From Opitutia bacterium (GTDB lineage: Bacteria > Verrucomicrobiota > Verrucomicrobiia > Opitutales > Opitutaceae): a DNA stretch of 64,000 nt. Shown one piece after another: positions 52,186-62,263 of this stretch. The first letter of the stretch is position 1. Every line of letters begins with the position of its first letter. The stretch covers positions 83,516 to 147,515 of the forward strand of contig JACPPI010000011.1 in the NCBI GenBank assembly GCA_016190985.1. The letters are read 5' to 3'. The notes under the pieces were generated by a model, which did not search any database, was not told where the DNA came from, and saw nothing but the letters and a program-made list of their open reading frames with translations. The translations under genes and the position numbers were made by a program.

Positions 52186-54261
52186 GTGAGCCCACCACCC
52201 AATCTCGTAGCGCGCTGGCAAATGTGGATCGTGGCCGGCCTGCTGGTTGCGGGCGTGTGCTGGCTCCGCTGGCCGACGTTTGACTTCAAGGTCTGGAATG
52301 TGGACGAAGCCATCCACGCGACCGTCGCGCGCACGATCCTCGACGGCGGCGTGCTCTACCGCGACGCCGTCGACCAGCGCACGCCGTTGACCTATTACGC
52401 CGTCGCCGCGCTGTTCCGGGTGGCCGGGGAGAACAACGTGTGGGCGATGCACGCCCTCGCCGCCGCGCTCATCGCGGCCACGGCCTTCGGCCTCTTTATG
52501 CTCGGCCGCGCCTGGCGCGGCGCGGCGGCCGGCCTGTGGGCGGCGCTGCTCTACGCCGTTTTCTCCACGACCCTGTTTTATCCGGGCGATGCCTATGCCT
52601 TGAACACCGAGTGGTTCGTCGCCGCCTTCACCACTGGGGCGGCCTGGCTTGTCTGGCGGGGTTCCTTCGCGGCCGCCGGATTGTTGTTCGGCCTCGCTTT
52701 TCTGTCCAAGCAGCCCGCCCTGCTCGATCTCGCTGCGCCGCTGGCCATGCTGGCCTACGTTGTGCTGACCGAACGGACGCCTTGGGTCAAGGTGGTGGTG
52801 CTGCTCGCCGGATTTATGGCCCCGGTGCTGCTTGTGCTCGCGTATTTCGCGGCTCACGGCGCGCTGGCCGATTTCCATTTCTACGCCTGGCAATACAACC
52901 TGCAATGCTACGGACCGGAGGTCGGAGCCACCGAGCGTGTGGTCTCCGCGCTGAAGCCGTTCCAACTGCTCTGGGCCAAATACCCGCTGGTGCTGACCGC
53001 CGGAATAGGCGCGGCGGGTTACGTCTGCTTCCGCGTTCTGCAGCGGCAACCGGATAACGCAGAAAAGGCGGAAAACCCCAAGCTGCTCTACGTGCTGGCC
53101 TGGTCGGTCACCTCCCTTGCGGGGGCGGCGGCCGGTGGCCGCGGCTTCGATCATTATTTCATCCAGTTCCTGCCGGCCGGCTGCCTGCTCTGCGCTCTGG
53201 GCTTGGACGGCCTCGCCCGCTGGGCCCGGCAGCACCGTCTCGCCCGTTGGACTCAGCCGGCCGCGATGATCTTCGGCGCACTCATCATCGTGCAGTTCGG
53301 TCACAGCGTCCTGGTTGCCCGCCGGCAGCCGCCGCTGCCGGTCGATCCTTCGTGGCGGGTCTCCGCCTACATCCGCGAACACAGCGCGCCCGACGATCGC
53401 ATCTTTGTCTGGGGCTACCATCCCGACATCTACCTGTTTGCCGACCGCCGGCCGGCTTCGCGGTTTGTCTATGCCTCATTCCTTTCCGGCCTGATTCCCT
53501 GGACCAACACCGCGCCCGGCCGCGACACGGCCTACGCCATCGTGCCGGGCGCGCGGGAGCAGCTGCTCCGCGAACTCGCGGCGGCGCGGCCCGTATTTGT
53601 GGTCGATTGCAGCGCCGGCCCGAACCGCTGGTGGAACAAGTATCCGCCCGACACCTTTCCCCAACTGGCGGAATTCCTCCGCGAGGAATATCAGCTGGTG
53701 GAAGCCGGCCAATTTGTGCCGCAGGGCTTCCGCCTCTTCCAGCGCCGCCCGCCGGGACCACGGGCCGAGGTGCAACCGGCCGCCGTCGAGTTGCCGCGCG
53801 AAACCGCCGCCACGCTGAAACTCGGCGCGATCACCGCCAGCCTGGAACCGATCCGCGCCCGCGCGCCGCATGGCGTGAATCGTTCCCTCGTCGAGGGCCG
53901 GCTTGAATACTTCATGCACGCGCCGGCCTCCCTCGTGTATCGCCTGCCCGCCGGGGGCGGGCGGTTGCGCGGCGGCTACGGCTTCAAGCCGGGGGCCTAT
54001 GCGGCGGACAATCCCGCCCCCACCGATGGCGCCGAGTTCCTCATCCGCTGGCGGCCGGCCTCTGGCGGCGAACAGGTGTTGCTGCGCCGGCTGCTGCGCC
54101 CGCGCGAAGACCCCGCCGACCGGGCCCATCAATCCTTCCACCTTGACCTGCCCGCCGGCCCCGGAGGCGAACTCGAACTCGTCATTACGGCAGGTCCGGC
54201 GGAAAACGCCACAAGCGACTGGACTTATTGGTCGGACATTTTGTTAGAAACTGTTCGCTAA
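52186..54261 (+). CDS. GT-C type glycosyltransferase with module C
   Basis: A 691-residue protein starting at GTG 52186, 2 bp after the previous stop. W-N-V-D-E-A and Y-R-D-A-V-D-Q-R in the first outer loop, F-L-S-K-Q-P-A near residue 175, and F-V-W-G-Y-H-P near 407 match the gene at 46776 and show common descent. One module C (P-T-D-G ... D-R-A-H-Q-S ... S-D-W-T-Y-W) ends the chain. It should transfer a sugar on the outer face of the membrane. Confidence 0.86.
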   Translation: MSPPPNLVARWQMWIVAGLLVAGVCWLRWPTFDFKVWNVDEAIHATVARTILDGGVLYRDAVDQRTPLTYYAVAALFRVAGENNVWAMHALAAALIAATAFGLFMLGRAWRGAAAGLWAALLYAVFSTTLFYPGDAYALNTEWFVAAFTTGAAWLVWRGSFAAAGLLFGLAFLSKQPALLDLAAPLAMLAYVVLTERTPWVKVVVLLAGFMAPVLLVLAYFAAHGALADFHFYAWQYNLQCYGPEVGATERVVSALKPFQLLWAKYPLVLTAGIGAAGYVCFRVLQRQPDNAEKAENPKLLYVLAWSVTSLAGAAAGGRGFDHYFIQFLPAGCLLCALGLDGLARWARQHRLARWTQPAAMIFGALIIVQFGHSVLVARRQPPLPVDPSWRVSAYIREHSAPDDRIFVWGYHPDIYLFADRRPASRFVYASFLSGLIPWTNTAPGRDTAYAIVPGAREQLLRELAAARPVFVVDCSAGPNRWWNKYPPDTFPQLAEFLREEYQLVEAGQFVPQGFRLFQRRPPGPRAEVQPAAVELPRETAATLKLGAITASLEPIRARAPHGVNRSLVEGRLEYFMHAPASLVYRLPAGGGRLRGGYGFKPGAYAADNPAPTDGAEFLIRWRPASGGEQVLLRRLLRPREDPADRAHQSFHLDLPAGPGGELELVITAGPAENATSDWTYWSDILLETVR

Positions 54262-54292
54262 TTGTTTTCATCCCCCCGCCCATCATCGCCGC

Positions 54293-56650
54293 ATGTCCGC
54301 GCAAGCCAGAACCCTGATCAAGCCCGCCGTCCGGCTGTGGTTGGAACGCCTATTCCTGTTCCTGCTTGTCGCCTCGTGCATCTTCACCTTCCCGCTCAAG
54401 CCGAGTTACGATCTCGATGCCTCCTGGCGCATGGCACTCGGCAAATTCTTTCTTGATGGCCGGCAATTCGGCCGCGACATCGTTTTCACCTACGGTCCGC
54501 TGGGTTTCCTGATGGGCAAGACCTACTCGGGCCTCATGTTCTGGAGCCTGCTCGCCTGGCAGGTGACCGCCACCGGCTTTTTCGCGACGCTCATCCTCTA
54601 TTGGGGCGAACGGCTGGCCGGCTGGGCGCGCCTGGGTTACTTCGCTTTCTTGGTGCTGTTTGGCGTCACCTACGAGGACGCACTGCACATGCTGATGATC
54701 GCTCTCGCCGCGCTTGAATTGCTGCGGCGCGTGGAGCGACCGTGGCATTGGAGCTCCGCTCTCTTGCTTCTCATGATGGCGACGCAGTCGGTGGCCAAAT
54801 TCACCAACCTGATGCTGGCGGCGGTGGCGGTGGTGACAATCACGGCTTTCGCCCTCTGGCGGCACCACCGGCGCTCGGCTGTCCGCTTGCTCGCCTGGTA
54901 TGGCGGCGGATACCTTCTCATCTGGATACTCTGCGGACAGAATCCGCTGAACCTCCCGGCCTACTTGCGCAACTCCTGGCATGTCAGCCAAGGCTACCAA
55001 GAGGCGATGGGCATCATCACCCCCGACCAACCGTTCTGGAAGGCGCTGGTGGTGATCGCCGTGCTCGCGGGCTACATCCTGCTCAACGTGCTGACCCAGC
55101 CGGACCGCCCCCGCAGTCTGGCCGGAGCCGTGATCCTGGGTGCCTTCCTCCATCTCAATTGGAAACACGGCTTTGTGCGTTCCGACGGGCACATGGTGGG
55201 GTTTTTCTACTGCGCCCTGCTGCCCATCACCGCCTTTCCCGTGCTGCTGGACGAGACCGGGCCGTTCCTGCGCATCAAGCGCTGGGCCTTGGTTGGGGCC
55301 GGCGTGCTCTGTGTGTTCGGCATCCGCGACGCCATCCCCGCGCTGGTGGACTCGGCCCATTACATCTTTCGCAACCGGGTTCTGACCAACCTCCAGCGCG
55401 CCACCCATCTCGCCGATACGCACGCCGAATACGACCAAGTGCTGGCACGCGAGCTGGCCCTCTATGACCTGCCGCACACCCGGGTCGTCGTGGGGCGCCG
55501 GTCACTCGACGTCTTCGGCTACGATCAGGCCAGCGCCATCTACAACAGGTTCAACTATACGCCGCGCCCGGTCTTCCAGAGCTACTCCGCCTACACCCCG
55601 GAGCTTGCGAAACTGAACGCCGACTTCTACCGCTCCGACCGCGCCCCCGACTTCGTGCTGCTCAAGGTCGGCTCCATCGACGGTCGGCTGCCGGCGATGG
55701 ACGACTCCGCCGTCCTCTACCTCTTCACGCAGCGCTACAAATTCATCCTCAACGAGAAATTCTTCCAGCTCTGGCAAAAGACCGGCGTCCCGGTGGATCC
55801 CGCCGAAACGCCCCGGCTGCTGGAGCGCCGGAACCTTCCGGTCGGCCAGCCCTGGTCGCTCGCCGAGCACAACCAGCTGCCCTTGTGGGTGCAAATCGAC
55901 CTGCGCCCCTCGCTGCTCGGGCGCTTGCGCACCTTTTTCTACAAACCGCCCCTGTTGCAACTGGCGATCGAGGACACCCAGGGCCTCACCCGCACCTACC
56001 GGATGCCCGCGCCCATCGGGCGGGCCGGCTTCATCATCAACCCGATCATCGAGGACCTCACCGCCTTCACCCGTTACGCCATTAACAAGCCCGAGCGCAC
56101 GACCCGGCAGATCACACTCATGCTGGCGCCGGCGGACCGCAAATATTTCGCCCCCACGGCGCAGGTCGGGCTGTCGCGCCTCAACACCTCCACCGCCGCC
56201 CAGGAATTCTTCAATCCGCTCAATCGCGAGCGCTTTTATATGTTCGGCGTGGCCCCCGTTTCCTTCGAGTCGGCCAATCTGCCCACCAACGAGCAGATCG
56301 ACGGCAGGGAAGTCATGGTCATCCATGCCCCCAGCGAAATGGTTTTCGATGTCCCGCGCGGCGCCACCACCTTGACCGGCCAGCATGGATTCCTCGCGGG
56401 GGCCTATGAGGGCAGCAACAACACGAACGGCGCGGACTTTGTCATTGCCTGGTCCGACGGCAAGGAGTCGGTGGAAATCTACCGCCGGTTTCTGAATCCC
56501 AAGCATGTCGCCGCCGACCGCGGCCTGATCAACTTCAAGGTCGACTTGAGCCCTTACATCGGCGGCCGGCTCTACCTCCGCACGCTGCCCGGCCCCTACA
56601 ACGACATGGGCTGGGACTGGACGGCCTGGTCCAAAATCGACATCAAGTAG
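54293..56650 (+). CDS. Large polytopic membrane protein with C-terminal module C
   Basis: A 785-residue protein. The first loop has Y-D-L-D-A-S-W-R-M-A-L and F-T-Y-G-P-L-G-F-L, a pattern I know only from uncharacterised membrane proteins of polysaccharide loci. About ten helices run to near residue 350. A long soluble part follows, ending in one module C (T-N-G-A-D-F ... D-R-G-L-I-N ... W-D-W-T-A-W). A GT-C role is likely from layout and from module C, but no catalytic motif is certain. Confidence 0.78.
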   Translation: MSAQARTLIKPAVRLWLERLFLFLLVASCIFTFPLKPSYDLDASWRMALGKFFLDGRQFGRDIVFTYGPLGFLMGKTYSGLMFWSLLAWQVTATGFFATLILYWGERLAGWARLGYFAFLVLFGVTYEDALHMLMIALAALELLRRVERPWHWSSALLLLMMATQSVAKFTNLMLAAVAVVTITAFALWRHHRRSAVRLLAWYGGGYLLIWILCGQNPLNLPAYLRNSWHVSQGYQEAMGIITPDQPFWKALVVIAVLAGYILLNVLTQPDRPRSLAGAVILGAFLHLNWKHGFVRSDGHMVGFFYCALLPITAFPVLLDETGPFLRIKRWALVGAGVLCVFGIRDAIPALVDSAHYIFRNRVLTNLQRATHLADTHAEYDQVLARELALYDLPHTRVVVGRRSLDVFGYDQASAIYNRFNYTPRPVFQSYSAYTPELAKLNADFYRSDRAPDFVLLKVGSIDGRLPAMDDSAVLYLFTQRYKFILNEKFFQLWQKTGVPVDPAETPRLLERRNLPVGQPWSLAEHNQLPLWVQIDLRPSLLGRLRTFFYKPPLLQLAIEDTQGLTRTYRMPAPIGRAGFIINPIIEDLTAFTRYAINKPERTTRQITLMLAPADRKYFAPTAQVGLSRLNTSTAAQEFFNPLNRERFYMFGVAPVSFESANLPTNEQIDGREVMVIHAPSEMVFDVPRGATTLTGQHGFLAGAYEGSNNTNGADFVIAWSDGKESVEIYRRFLNPKHVAADRGLINFKVDLSPYIGGRLYLRTLPGPYNDMGWDWTAWSKIDIK

Positions 56651-56685
56651 CCCCGGCGCAGGGCAAGTGTCGCTCAACTCTCCCC

Positions 56686-58857
56686 ATGGCTGTCCGCAGC
56701 AAATTGCTGTCCTGGTGCTGGGCCCTCGGTGGCGCCGGCCTGGTCTTCGCCGCCCGTCTGCGCGAGATCCACACCCACACCGGCGATCTCCCGACCAACG
56801 ACCAGTGGAAGATCGAGGCGGCCGACATCATCGCGCCGTGGCTTGACGGCGCGCTCCGGCCGGCCGACTTCTTCGCCCCGCATTTCGAGCATGTGCCGGC
56901 CTGGACCCGCTTCGTCGCCTGGCTGCAGGTCGTGCTGACGGGCCGGTGGGATCCGTTTCTCCAGACGACGGTCAACGCGCTGTTTTATGCGGCGTTCATC
57001 GCGCTCGTCGCCCACTGGATCACGCGCCACCTCCGGCCGCTTGCGGCGGGCGCCGCCGTCGCGCTGCTGGTCTTCAACGGCTGCCTGGCGCACGACTGGG
57101 AGAACATCACCTGGGGCTTCCAGTCCCAGTTTCCCCTCGCCCTGCTCTGCGTGTTCCTGCACGCGCAAGGCTCCTTCGCCCATCCGCCCGGCGGCCGTGG
57201 CTGGTGGGCGGCGCAGGCCGCCGGCGTGGCCGGGCTCTTCACCCTGGCCGGCCTGTGGGCCGCGCCGCTCGCCGTCGGGCTGGTGGCGCTGTGGACCGAT
57301 CCGCGCGGCTCCCGCCGCCGCCTGCTGCCGCCGGCCATCGCCGGCCTCGGGCTCGCGCTCATCCTTTGCCTGCGCGCGCGCGCGCCGGGCCCGGCGCTGG
57401 ATCTCGCCCCGCGCACACCGTGGCAGTTTCTTTTCGCGCTGCTTGATCAGCTCGGCTGGCCGGCGGGCTGGGCGGGAGCCTTCGCGCTGCTCCAGCTGCC
57501 GCTGCTGCTGTTCGCGCTGCAGTTGCGCGGGCGCAAGGACGCCACCGCCTTCGACCGCACCGTGCTGGCGCTCGGCCTTTGGGCCGCGGGCATGGCCGTG
57601 GCGCTCGCGCTCACGCGCGGCGCCGATTACTACGGCTATGTGTCGCGCTATGGCGAACTGCTGGGCGTGCAGGTGCTGGCCAACTCGCTGGCGCTGGCGC
57701 GGCTGGTGCCCGCGCTCCCGCGCGCGCGGTGGGCCGGCGCTCTCTTCGCCGCCGCGTGGGCCGCCGTGGTGGTCGCCGGCGCATGGAACCTCTCGACCGG
57801 CGGTCATGCCCGGCATTTCCACGAGCGCTCCGCCACCTACGCCCAGCTCCGCCGCGACGCCGTGCAGGCCTACTTGCGCAGCGGCGACCGCCGCCTGCTG
57901 GACGAGCCTGGCACCCGCGCGATCTTCTTCCAGCCGGTCGAGGTCATCACCACCTTGCTCGACCGGCCGCGTTTTCGCGCGTTGCTGCCCGCCTCCGTGT
58001 GGCCGGACAATCCGCCCGACCGGACCGGGGCCGCCGTGCGCGCGTTGCAAACCCACGCCTGGCTGGTCGCCGCGCCGGCGGGGCTCCTTTTGCTGGTTGG
58101 CGCCGGCCTGTGGTGGCGTGACGCCGCGGCCGCGCCGGTGCTGCCACCGTTCGCGCTCCACGCCGAACCTCTGCTGCCCTGGCTCACCGCACCGGCCGCC
58201 CTGGCCGCAGGCGCGTTGGTGTTCTGCTGGCCGGACCCGCTCACGTTTGACCAGGAGGAACGCTGGCGCCGCTTCTTCAATCCGCCCGGTGCCGTCGGCC
58301 CGCTCGAGCTGCACATCGTGAGCAGTTCGGAACCGCTGCCGGACGAGCATCTGTTCGGGGCGGTGCCATTGTCGCCCCCGGCCGTGCGCTTCCAGTTCAG
58401 CGGCACCAACCCCGGCACGCCGGCGTTCACCTGCACCGCCTGGAGCAAGCCGTTCCCGATCCGGACGGCGTGGTTCATTGTGCCTTACACCGGTTCGCCC
58501 GTCGCCCACGGCAACGGCCTGCGCCTCCGGATCGAGGAGCCGGACGGTGGCTTCATTGCCGAGGTCGGCTGTCCAGGTCCGAATACCAATGAAATCGCAT
58601 ACTGGGCGGCGGATGTCCGGCGCTATGCCGGCAGGCAGGCGCGGCTCGTCCTCTATGATGGCCGCACCGACACCGATGCGTGGGTCGGCGCCGCACCCCC
58701 CATCGCCGCACCCGATCCTTCGCTCGCCCCCCGGATGCGCGCAGCCTTCGAATGGGAAACCACTGCGCACGCCCACCACGCATTGGCCCGGTTGTCCGGC
58801 GCGGCATTCCTCGTGCTGGCGGTTTGGTGGATCGCAGGGCGCTCACCGCGCACCTGA
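56686..58857 (+). CDS. Large polytopic membrane protein, probable glycosyltransferase
   Basis: A 723-residue protein with about ten membrane segments. The first outer loop has T-N-D-Q-W-K-I-E-A, and F-E-H-V-P-A-W-T-R follows near residue 67, giving acidic and aromatic residues where GT-C enzymes hold the lipid donor. Residues about 540-680 form a beta-rich domain (E-I-A-Y-W-A-A-D-V-R-R-Y-A-G) unlike module C in detail. A final membrane helix at about 700-718 anchors it. The order of domains sets it apart from the other membrane proteins here. Function unknown. Confidence 0.75.
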   Translation: MAVRSKLLSWCWALGGAGLVFAARLREIHTHTGDLPTNDQWKIEAADIIAPWLDGALRPADFFAPHFEHVPAWTRFVAWLQVVLTGRWDPFLQTTVNALFYAAFIALVAHWITRHLRPLAAGAAVALLVFNGCLAHDWENITWGFQSQFPLALLCVFLHAQGSFAHPPGGRGWWAAQAAGVAGLFTLAGLWAAPLAVGLVALWTDPRGSRRRLLPPAIAGLGLALILCLRARAPGPALDLAPRTPWQFLFALLDQLGWPAGWAGAFALLQLPLLLFALQLRGRKDATAFDRTVLALGLWAAGMAVALALTRGADYYGYVSRYGELLGVQVLANSLALARLVPALPRARWAGALFAAAWAAVVVAGAWNLSTGGHARHFHERSATYAQLRRDAVQAYLRSGDRRLLDEPGTRAIFFQPVEVITTLLDRPRFRALLPASVWPDNPPDRTGAAVRALQTHAWLVAAPAGLLLLVGAGLWWRDAAAAPVLPPFALHAEPLLPWLTAPAALAAGALVFCWPDPLTFDQEERWRRFFNPPGAVGPLELHIVSSSEPLPDEHLFGAVPLSPPAVRFQFSGTNPGTPAFTCTAWSKPFPIRTAWFIVPYTGSPVAHGNGLRLRIEEPDGGFIAEVGCPGPNTNEIAYWAADVRRYAGRQARLVLYDGRTDTDAWVGAAPPIAAPDPSLAPRMRAAFEWETTAHAHHALARLSGAAFLVLAVWWIAGRSPRT

Positions 58858-58864
58858 GCCAGGA

Positions 58865-61051
58865 TTGCCATTTTTCCGGCGGCGGGCCGCCGCAAAACGG
58901 GATTGTCAAGCGCGGGCGCATGGCGTTGGTTCGCGCAATGTCAGCCGGTCCCCCCGGCCGCCGGATCGGGCCGAGCGGACCGGGATCATCTTCATTTTCG
59001 TGCTCCTGGTGGGCTTCCACTTCTGGGGCGCGCGGGTGGCGTGGAGCAGCAACAACCCCCCCGGCGGCGAATTCCGCCAGGCCCAGACCGCGCTCTCGGC
59101 CTACTTCATCCAGCAGGAGAACAATTTTTCGCTGGCCTACCCGACCCCGGTTCTGGGCAAGCCCTGGTCGGTCCCGATGGAGTTCCCGCTCTACCAGTGG
59201 ACGGTGGTGCTGCTCAGCAACGCCACCGGTCTGGATCTGACCCAGGCCGGCCGCACGGTGAGCCTGGCCTGCTTCTATCTCACGTTGCCCGCCATCTTCC
59301 TCCTGCTCGGCCACCTGAACCTGACGCCGGTGCGCCGGCTGCCGGTGCTCGGCCTGATCCTCACCTGTCCGCTCTATATCTTTTATGCGCGGGCCTTCCT
59401 CATCGAGACCATGGCGCTGATGTTCAGCGTGTGGTTCCTGCTGGCCTTCATCCACGCCGTGGAAGCCGGGGACCGGCGCTGGCTGGTGCTGGCCAACCTC
59501 ATGGGCATCGGCGCGGGGCTGGTGAAGGTGACGACCTTCATGCTCTACCTCATCCCCGCCGGGGCCTGGGGCCTGTGGATCCTCTACCACTCGCGCTCGA
59601 CCGAGCACAATCCGGGCTGGAAAAACTTCCTGCTCTTCATCCGCTGGATCGGCAGCGCGACGGCCGTGCCCTTCGCGGTGACACTGTGGTGGCTGCACCT
59701 GGCCGACACCACCAAGGCCCTCAACCCCAACGCGGAGTTCCTGCTCTCGTCCAACCTCACGGGCTTCAACTTCGGCTTCGCCGGCGCGCGCCTCTCGGGG
59801 GCGATCTGGCATAGCCTCTGGGACGTGTTGCGCCTGAACCTGGCGTGGCCGCCGGTGCTGGCGGCCTGCGGGCTGGGCGTGGCCGTGCTCGGCCGGCGAT
59901 GGTGGGCGCAGTTCGCCATCTGCCTCGCCGTCTACCTCGGGGCCCAGCTGCTTTTCCCCCAGCTCTACGCCTGGCACGACTATTACTCGGTGGCCAGCGG
60001 GGTCCTCCTGCTCGGCGCCCTGGGCTTCGGCCTGGTCGCACTGCTGGAGTCCCGCCTGCCCCGCCTGGTCGTCCTGCCCCTCATTCTCGCCGTCTTCGGC
60101 GGCCAGCTCGGGCTCTACGCCGGCCACCTCTACCGGAGCCAGAACAACGTCAATCTCGGCGGCAGCGGCCTGACCGAAGCGCTGCACTACCTGACCCGGC
60201 CGGATCAGATGATTGTGATGGCAACCGATGACTGGAGCTCGATCACGCCATATTATGCCCGCCGTCGCGCGCTCATGATCCGCAACGGCAAGGAGCATGA
60301 CCGGACGTTTGTCACCAAGGCGTTCGCATCTCTCCAGGGCGAGCCCGTGGGCGCCGTCATCCTGTCGCGGGACAATCCCGGCTTCGCCGGCATCGTGGAA
60401 CTGGCCGCCGCGGAACTCCGCATCGACCCCCAGCCCGTGCTCGAATGGCACGGTCTCAATGTCTTTCTCAATGCCGCCAGGCGCCGGGACACCCTGGCGA
60501 ATCTGGAGCAAACCCATTTTCACGAGGCCGTCTGGCTGGCGGACGCCGAGCCGGTGGGCAATCCCTCCGCCACGACCTGGATCGAGTATGCGCGCATGAG
60601 GCCGGAACAGCGGAGCAGTTTTCAATACATGGATCCTCAGCCCCGGCGCTTCTTGAGCACCTTTGGGCCGGGCCTGAGCATGATCGATGGTCGGCCCTGG
60701 CTGACCGCGCACCCCGACACCCGGCTGCGCTTCGCGCTGCCCGCCGGACCCCACCGCTTGAGCGCGGAATTCAGGATGGACCCCGGCTGCTACGCCGAGG
60801 CCCTGGCCCCAGGCGACCGGAGTGATGGCGTGGGCTTCGCCGTGTTCGCGATCGCCGCCGACGGCAGCGGCCGCACCCTGTTCAGCCGTCACATCAATCC
60901 CGCCGTCAACATCCCGGATCGCGGCCCGCTGCTGATCGAGGTGGATTTCACCCTGGAGCAGCCCGGCGAGATCGAGCTGTTCATCGGCTCGGGGCCGAAC
61001 GGCAGCAACAGCCGGGACTGGGCGCTGCTCGGGCCGGTGCAGATCGACTGA
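58865..61051 (+). CDS. GT-C type glycosyltransferase with module C; start uncertain, possible frameshift
   Basis: A paralogue of the protein at 25789: G-E-F-R-Q-A-Q-T, then [15 protein letters not shown], about ten helices, W-H-D-Y-Y-S, and one C-terminal module C (S-D-G-V-G-F ... D-R-G-P-L ... R-D-W-A-L-L). The start is a problem. In frame, only TTG 58865 lies ahead of the first helix ([11 protein letters not shown]). A GTG at 59000 cuts that helix. ATGs at 58920 and 58938 are in another frame and would join this one if the C run at 58950-58955 had one more C. I list the TTG, with low trust in the N-terminal 40 residues. Confidence 0.78.
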   Translation: MPFFRRRAAAKRDCQARAHGVGSRNVSRSPRPPDRAERTGIIFIFVLLVGFHFWGARVAWSSNNPPGGEFRQAQTALSAYFIQQENNFSLAYPTPVLGKPWSVPMEFPLYQWTVVLLSNATGLDLTQAGRTVSLACFYLTLPAIFLLLGHLNLTPVRRLPVLGLILTCPLYIFYARAFLIETMALMFSVWFLLAFIHAVEAGDRRWLVLANLMGIGAGLVKVTTFMLYLIPAGAWGLWILYHSRSTEHNPGWKNFLLFIRWIGSATAVPFAVTLWWLHLADTTKALNPNAEFLLSSNLTGFNFGFAGARLSGAIWHSLWDVLRLNLAWPPVLAACGLGVAVLGRRWWAQFAICLAVYLGAQLLFPQLYAWHDYYSVASGVLLLGALGFGLVALLESRLPRLVVLPLILAVFGGQLGLYAGHLYRSQNNVNLGGSGLTEALHYLTRPDQMIVMATDDWSSITPYYARRRALMIRNGKEHDRTFVTKAFASLQGEPVGAVILSRDNPGFAGIVELAAAELRIDPQPVLEWHGLNVFLNAARRRDTLANLEQTHFHEAVWLADAEPVGNPSATTWIEYARMRPEQRSSFQYMDPQPRRFLSTFGPGLSMIDGRPWLTAHPDTRLRFALPAGPHRLSAEFRMDPGCYAEALAPGDRSDGVGFAVFAIAADGSGRTLFSRHINPAVNIPDRGPLLIEVDFTLEQPGEIELFIGSGPNGSNSRDWALLGPVQID

Positions 61052-61113
61052 CCCGGCCGCTCAGAATCGGCTGGAAACGGGGCCGCCCGCAGGTATGGCT
61101 ACCCCTTTCCCTC

Positions 61114-62166
61114 ATGGCCAAGACCATCCTCGTCACCGGCTCCTCGGGCCTCATCGGCTCCGAAGTCTGCGTTTATTTCTCCGCCCTCGGCTACACCGTC
61201 CACGGCGTGGACAACAACCAGCGCGCCGTCTTCTTCGGCCCGTCGGGCGACACCCGCTGGAACCAGCGGCGCCTCGCCGCCGAGCTGAAGGGTTTCGTCC
61301 ACCACGAGCTCGACATCCGCGACCGCGCCGGCGCGCTCGCCCTTGTCAAGACCGTCCGGCCCTCCGTCATCGTCCACGCCGCCGCGCAGCCCTCGCACGA
61401 CCGCGCCGCCGCGATCCCCTTCGACGACTTCGACACCAACGCCACCGGCACGCTCAACTTCCTCGAGGCCGCGCGCCAGGCCTGCCCCGAGTCGCCCTTT
61501 GTGCACATGAGCACGAACAAGGTCTACGGCGACGCCCCCAATTCCATCAAGCTCGTCGAGCAGGCCACGCGCTGGGACTACGCCGACCCGGCCTACGCGC
61601 ACGGCATCCCGGAAACGTTCACCATCGACCAGTCGAAGCACTCGCTCTTCGGCGCGTCGAAGGTCGCCGCCGACGTGATGGTCCAGGAATACGGCCGTTA
61701 CTTCAACCTGCCCACCTGCGCGCTGCGCGGCGGCTGCCTCACCGGCCCCAACCACAGCGGCGTCGAGCTGCACGGCTTCCTCTCCTACCTCGTGAAGTGC
61801 AACCTTGAGGGGAAGGAATACCGCGTCTTCGGCTACAAGGGCAAGCAGGTGCGCGACAACATCCACTCGCTCGACGTCGCGCGCTTCATGGCGGCCTTCG
61901 TGGAAAATCCCCGCGCCGGCGAGGTCTACAACCTCGGCGGCGGCAAGGCCAGCAGCACGTCCATCCTCGAGGCTTTTAAGCTCACGGAGAAATTCACGGG
62001 CCAGGCGCAGGTGCACACCTACGTCGACCAGCACCGCGCCGGCGACCATATTTGTTACTACTCGGATCTCCGAAAGATGAAGGCCCATTATCCCAAATGG
62101 GACATCACACAGTCCTTGGAAGAGACGATTCGCCAGATCGTCGCCGCGTGGCGGTCGCGAAAGTAA
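61114..62166 (+). CDS. NAD-dependent nucleotide-sugar epimerase, CDP-paratose 2-epimerase-like
   Basis: A 350-residue extended SDR with [10 protein letters not shown] at the start, S-T-N-K-V-Y-G near residue 132 and L-R-G-G-C-L-T-G-P near residue 207. The length and the R-D-N-I-H-S-L-D region fit CDP-tyvelose/paratose epimerase-like proteins. The active site reads F-G-A-S-K where most family members have Y-x-x-x-K, so Phe stands in for the usual Tyr (near residue 184) while the Lys is kept. I recall, but cannot check, that some relatives share this. It lies 62 bp after the last membrane protein gene and ends the glycan locus. Confidence 0.83.
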   Translation: MAKTILVTGSSGLIGSEVCVYFSALGYTVHGVDNNQRAVFFGPSGDTRWNQRRLAAELKGFVHHELDIRDRAGALALVKTVRPSVIVHAAAQPSHDRAAAIPFDDFDTNATGTLNFLEAARQACPESPFVHMSTNKVYGDAPNSIKLVEQATRWDYADPAYAHGIPETFTIDQSKHSLFGASKVAADVMVQEYGRYFNLPTCALRGGCLTGPNHSGVELHGFLSYLVKCNLEGKEYRVFGYKGKQVRDNIHSLDVARFMAAFVENPRAGEVYNLGGGKASSTSILEAFKLTEKFTGQAQVHTYVDQHRAGDHICYYSDLRKMKAHYPKWDITQSLEETIRQIVAAWRSRK

Positions 62167-62263
62167 CCGGACCGGGTGTCCGCGAGGAACAATCCCGATT
62201 GGCGCCGCCTGGGCGATCCACCCCCGGCGGGGTGAGGGAAGAGCCTGTGCGGATCGCTGAGGA

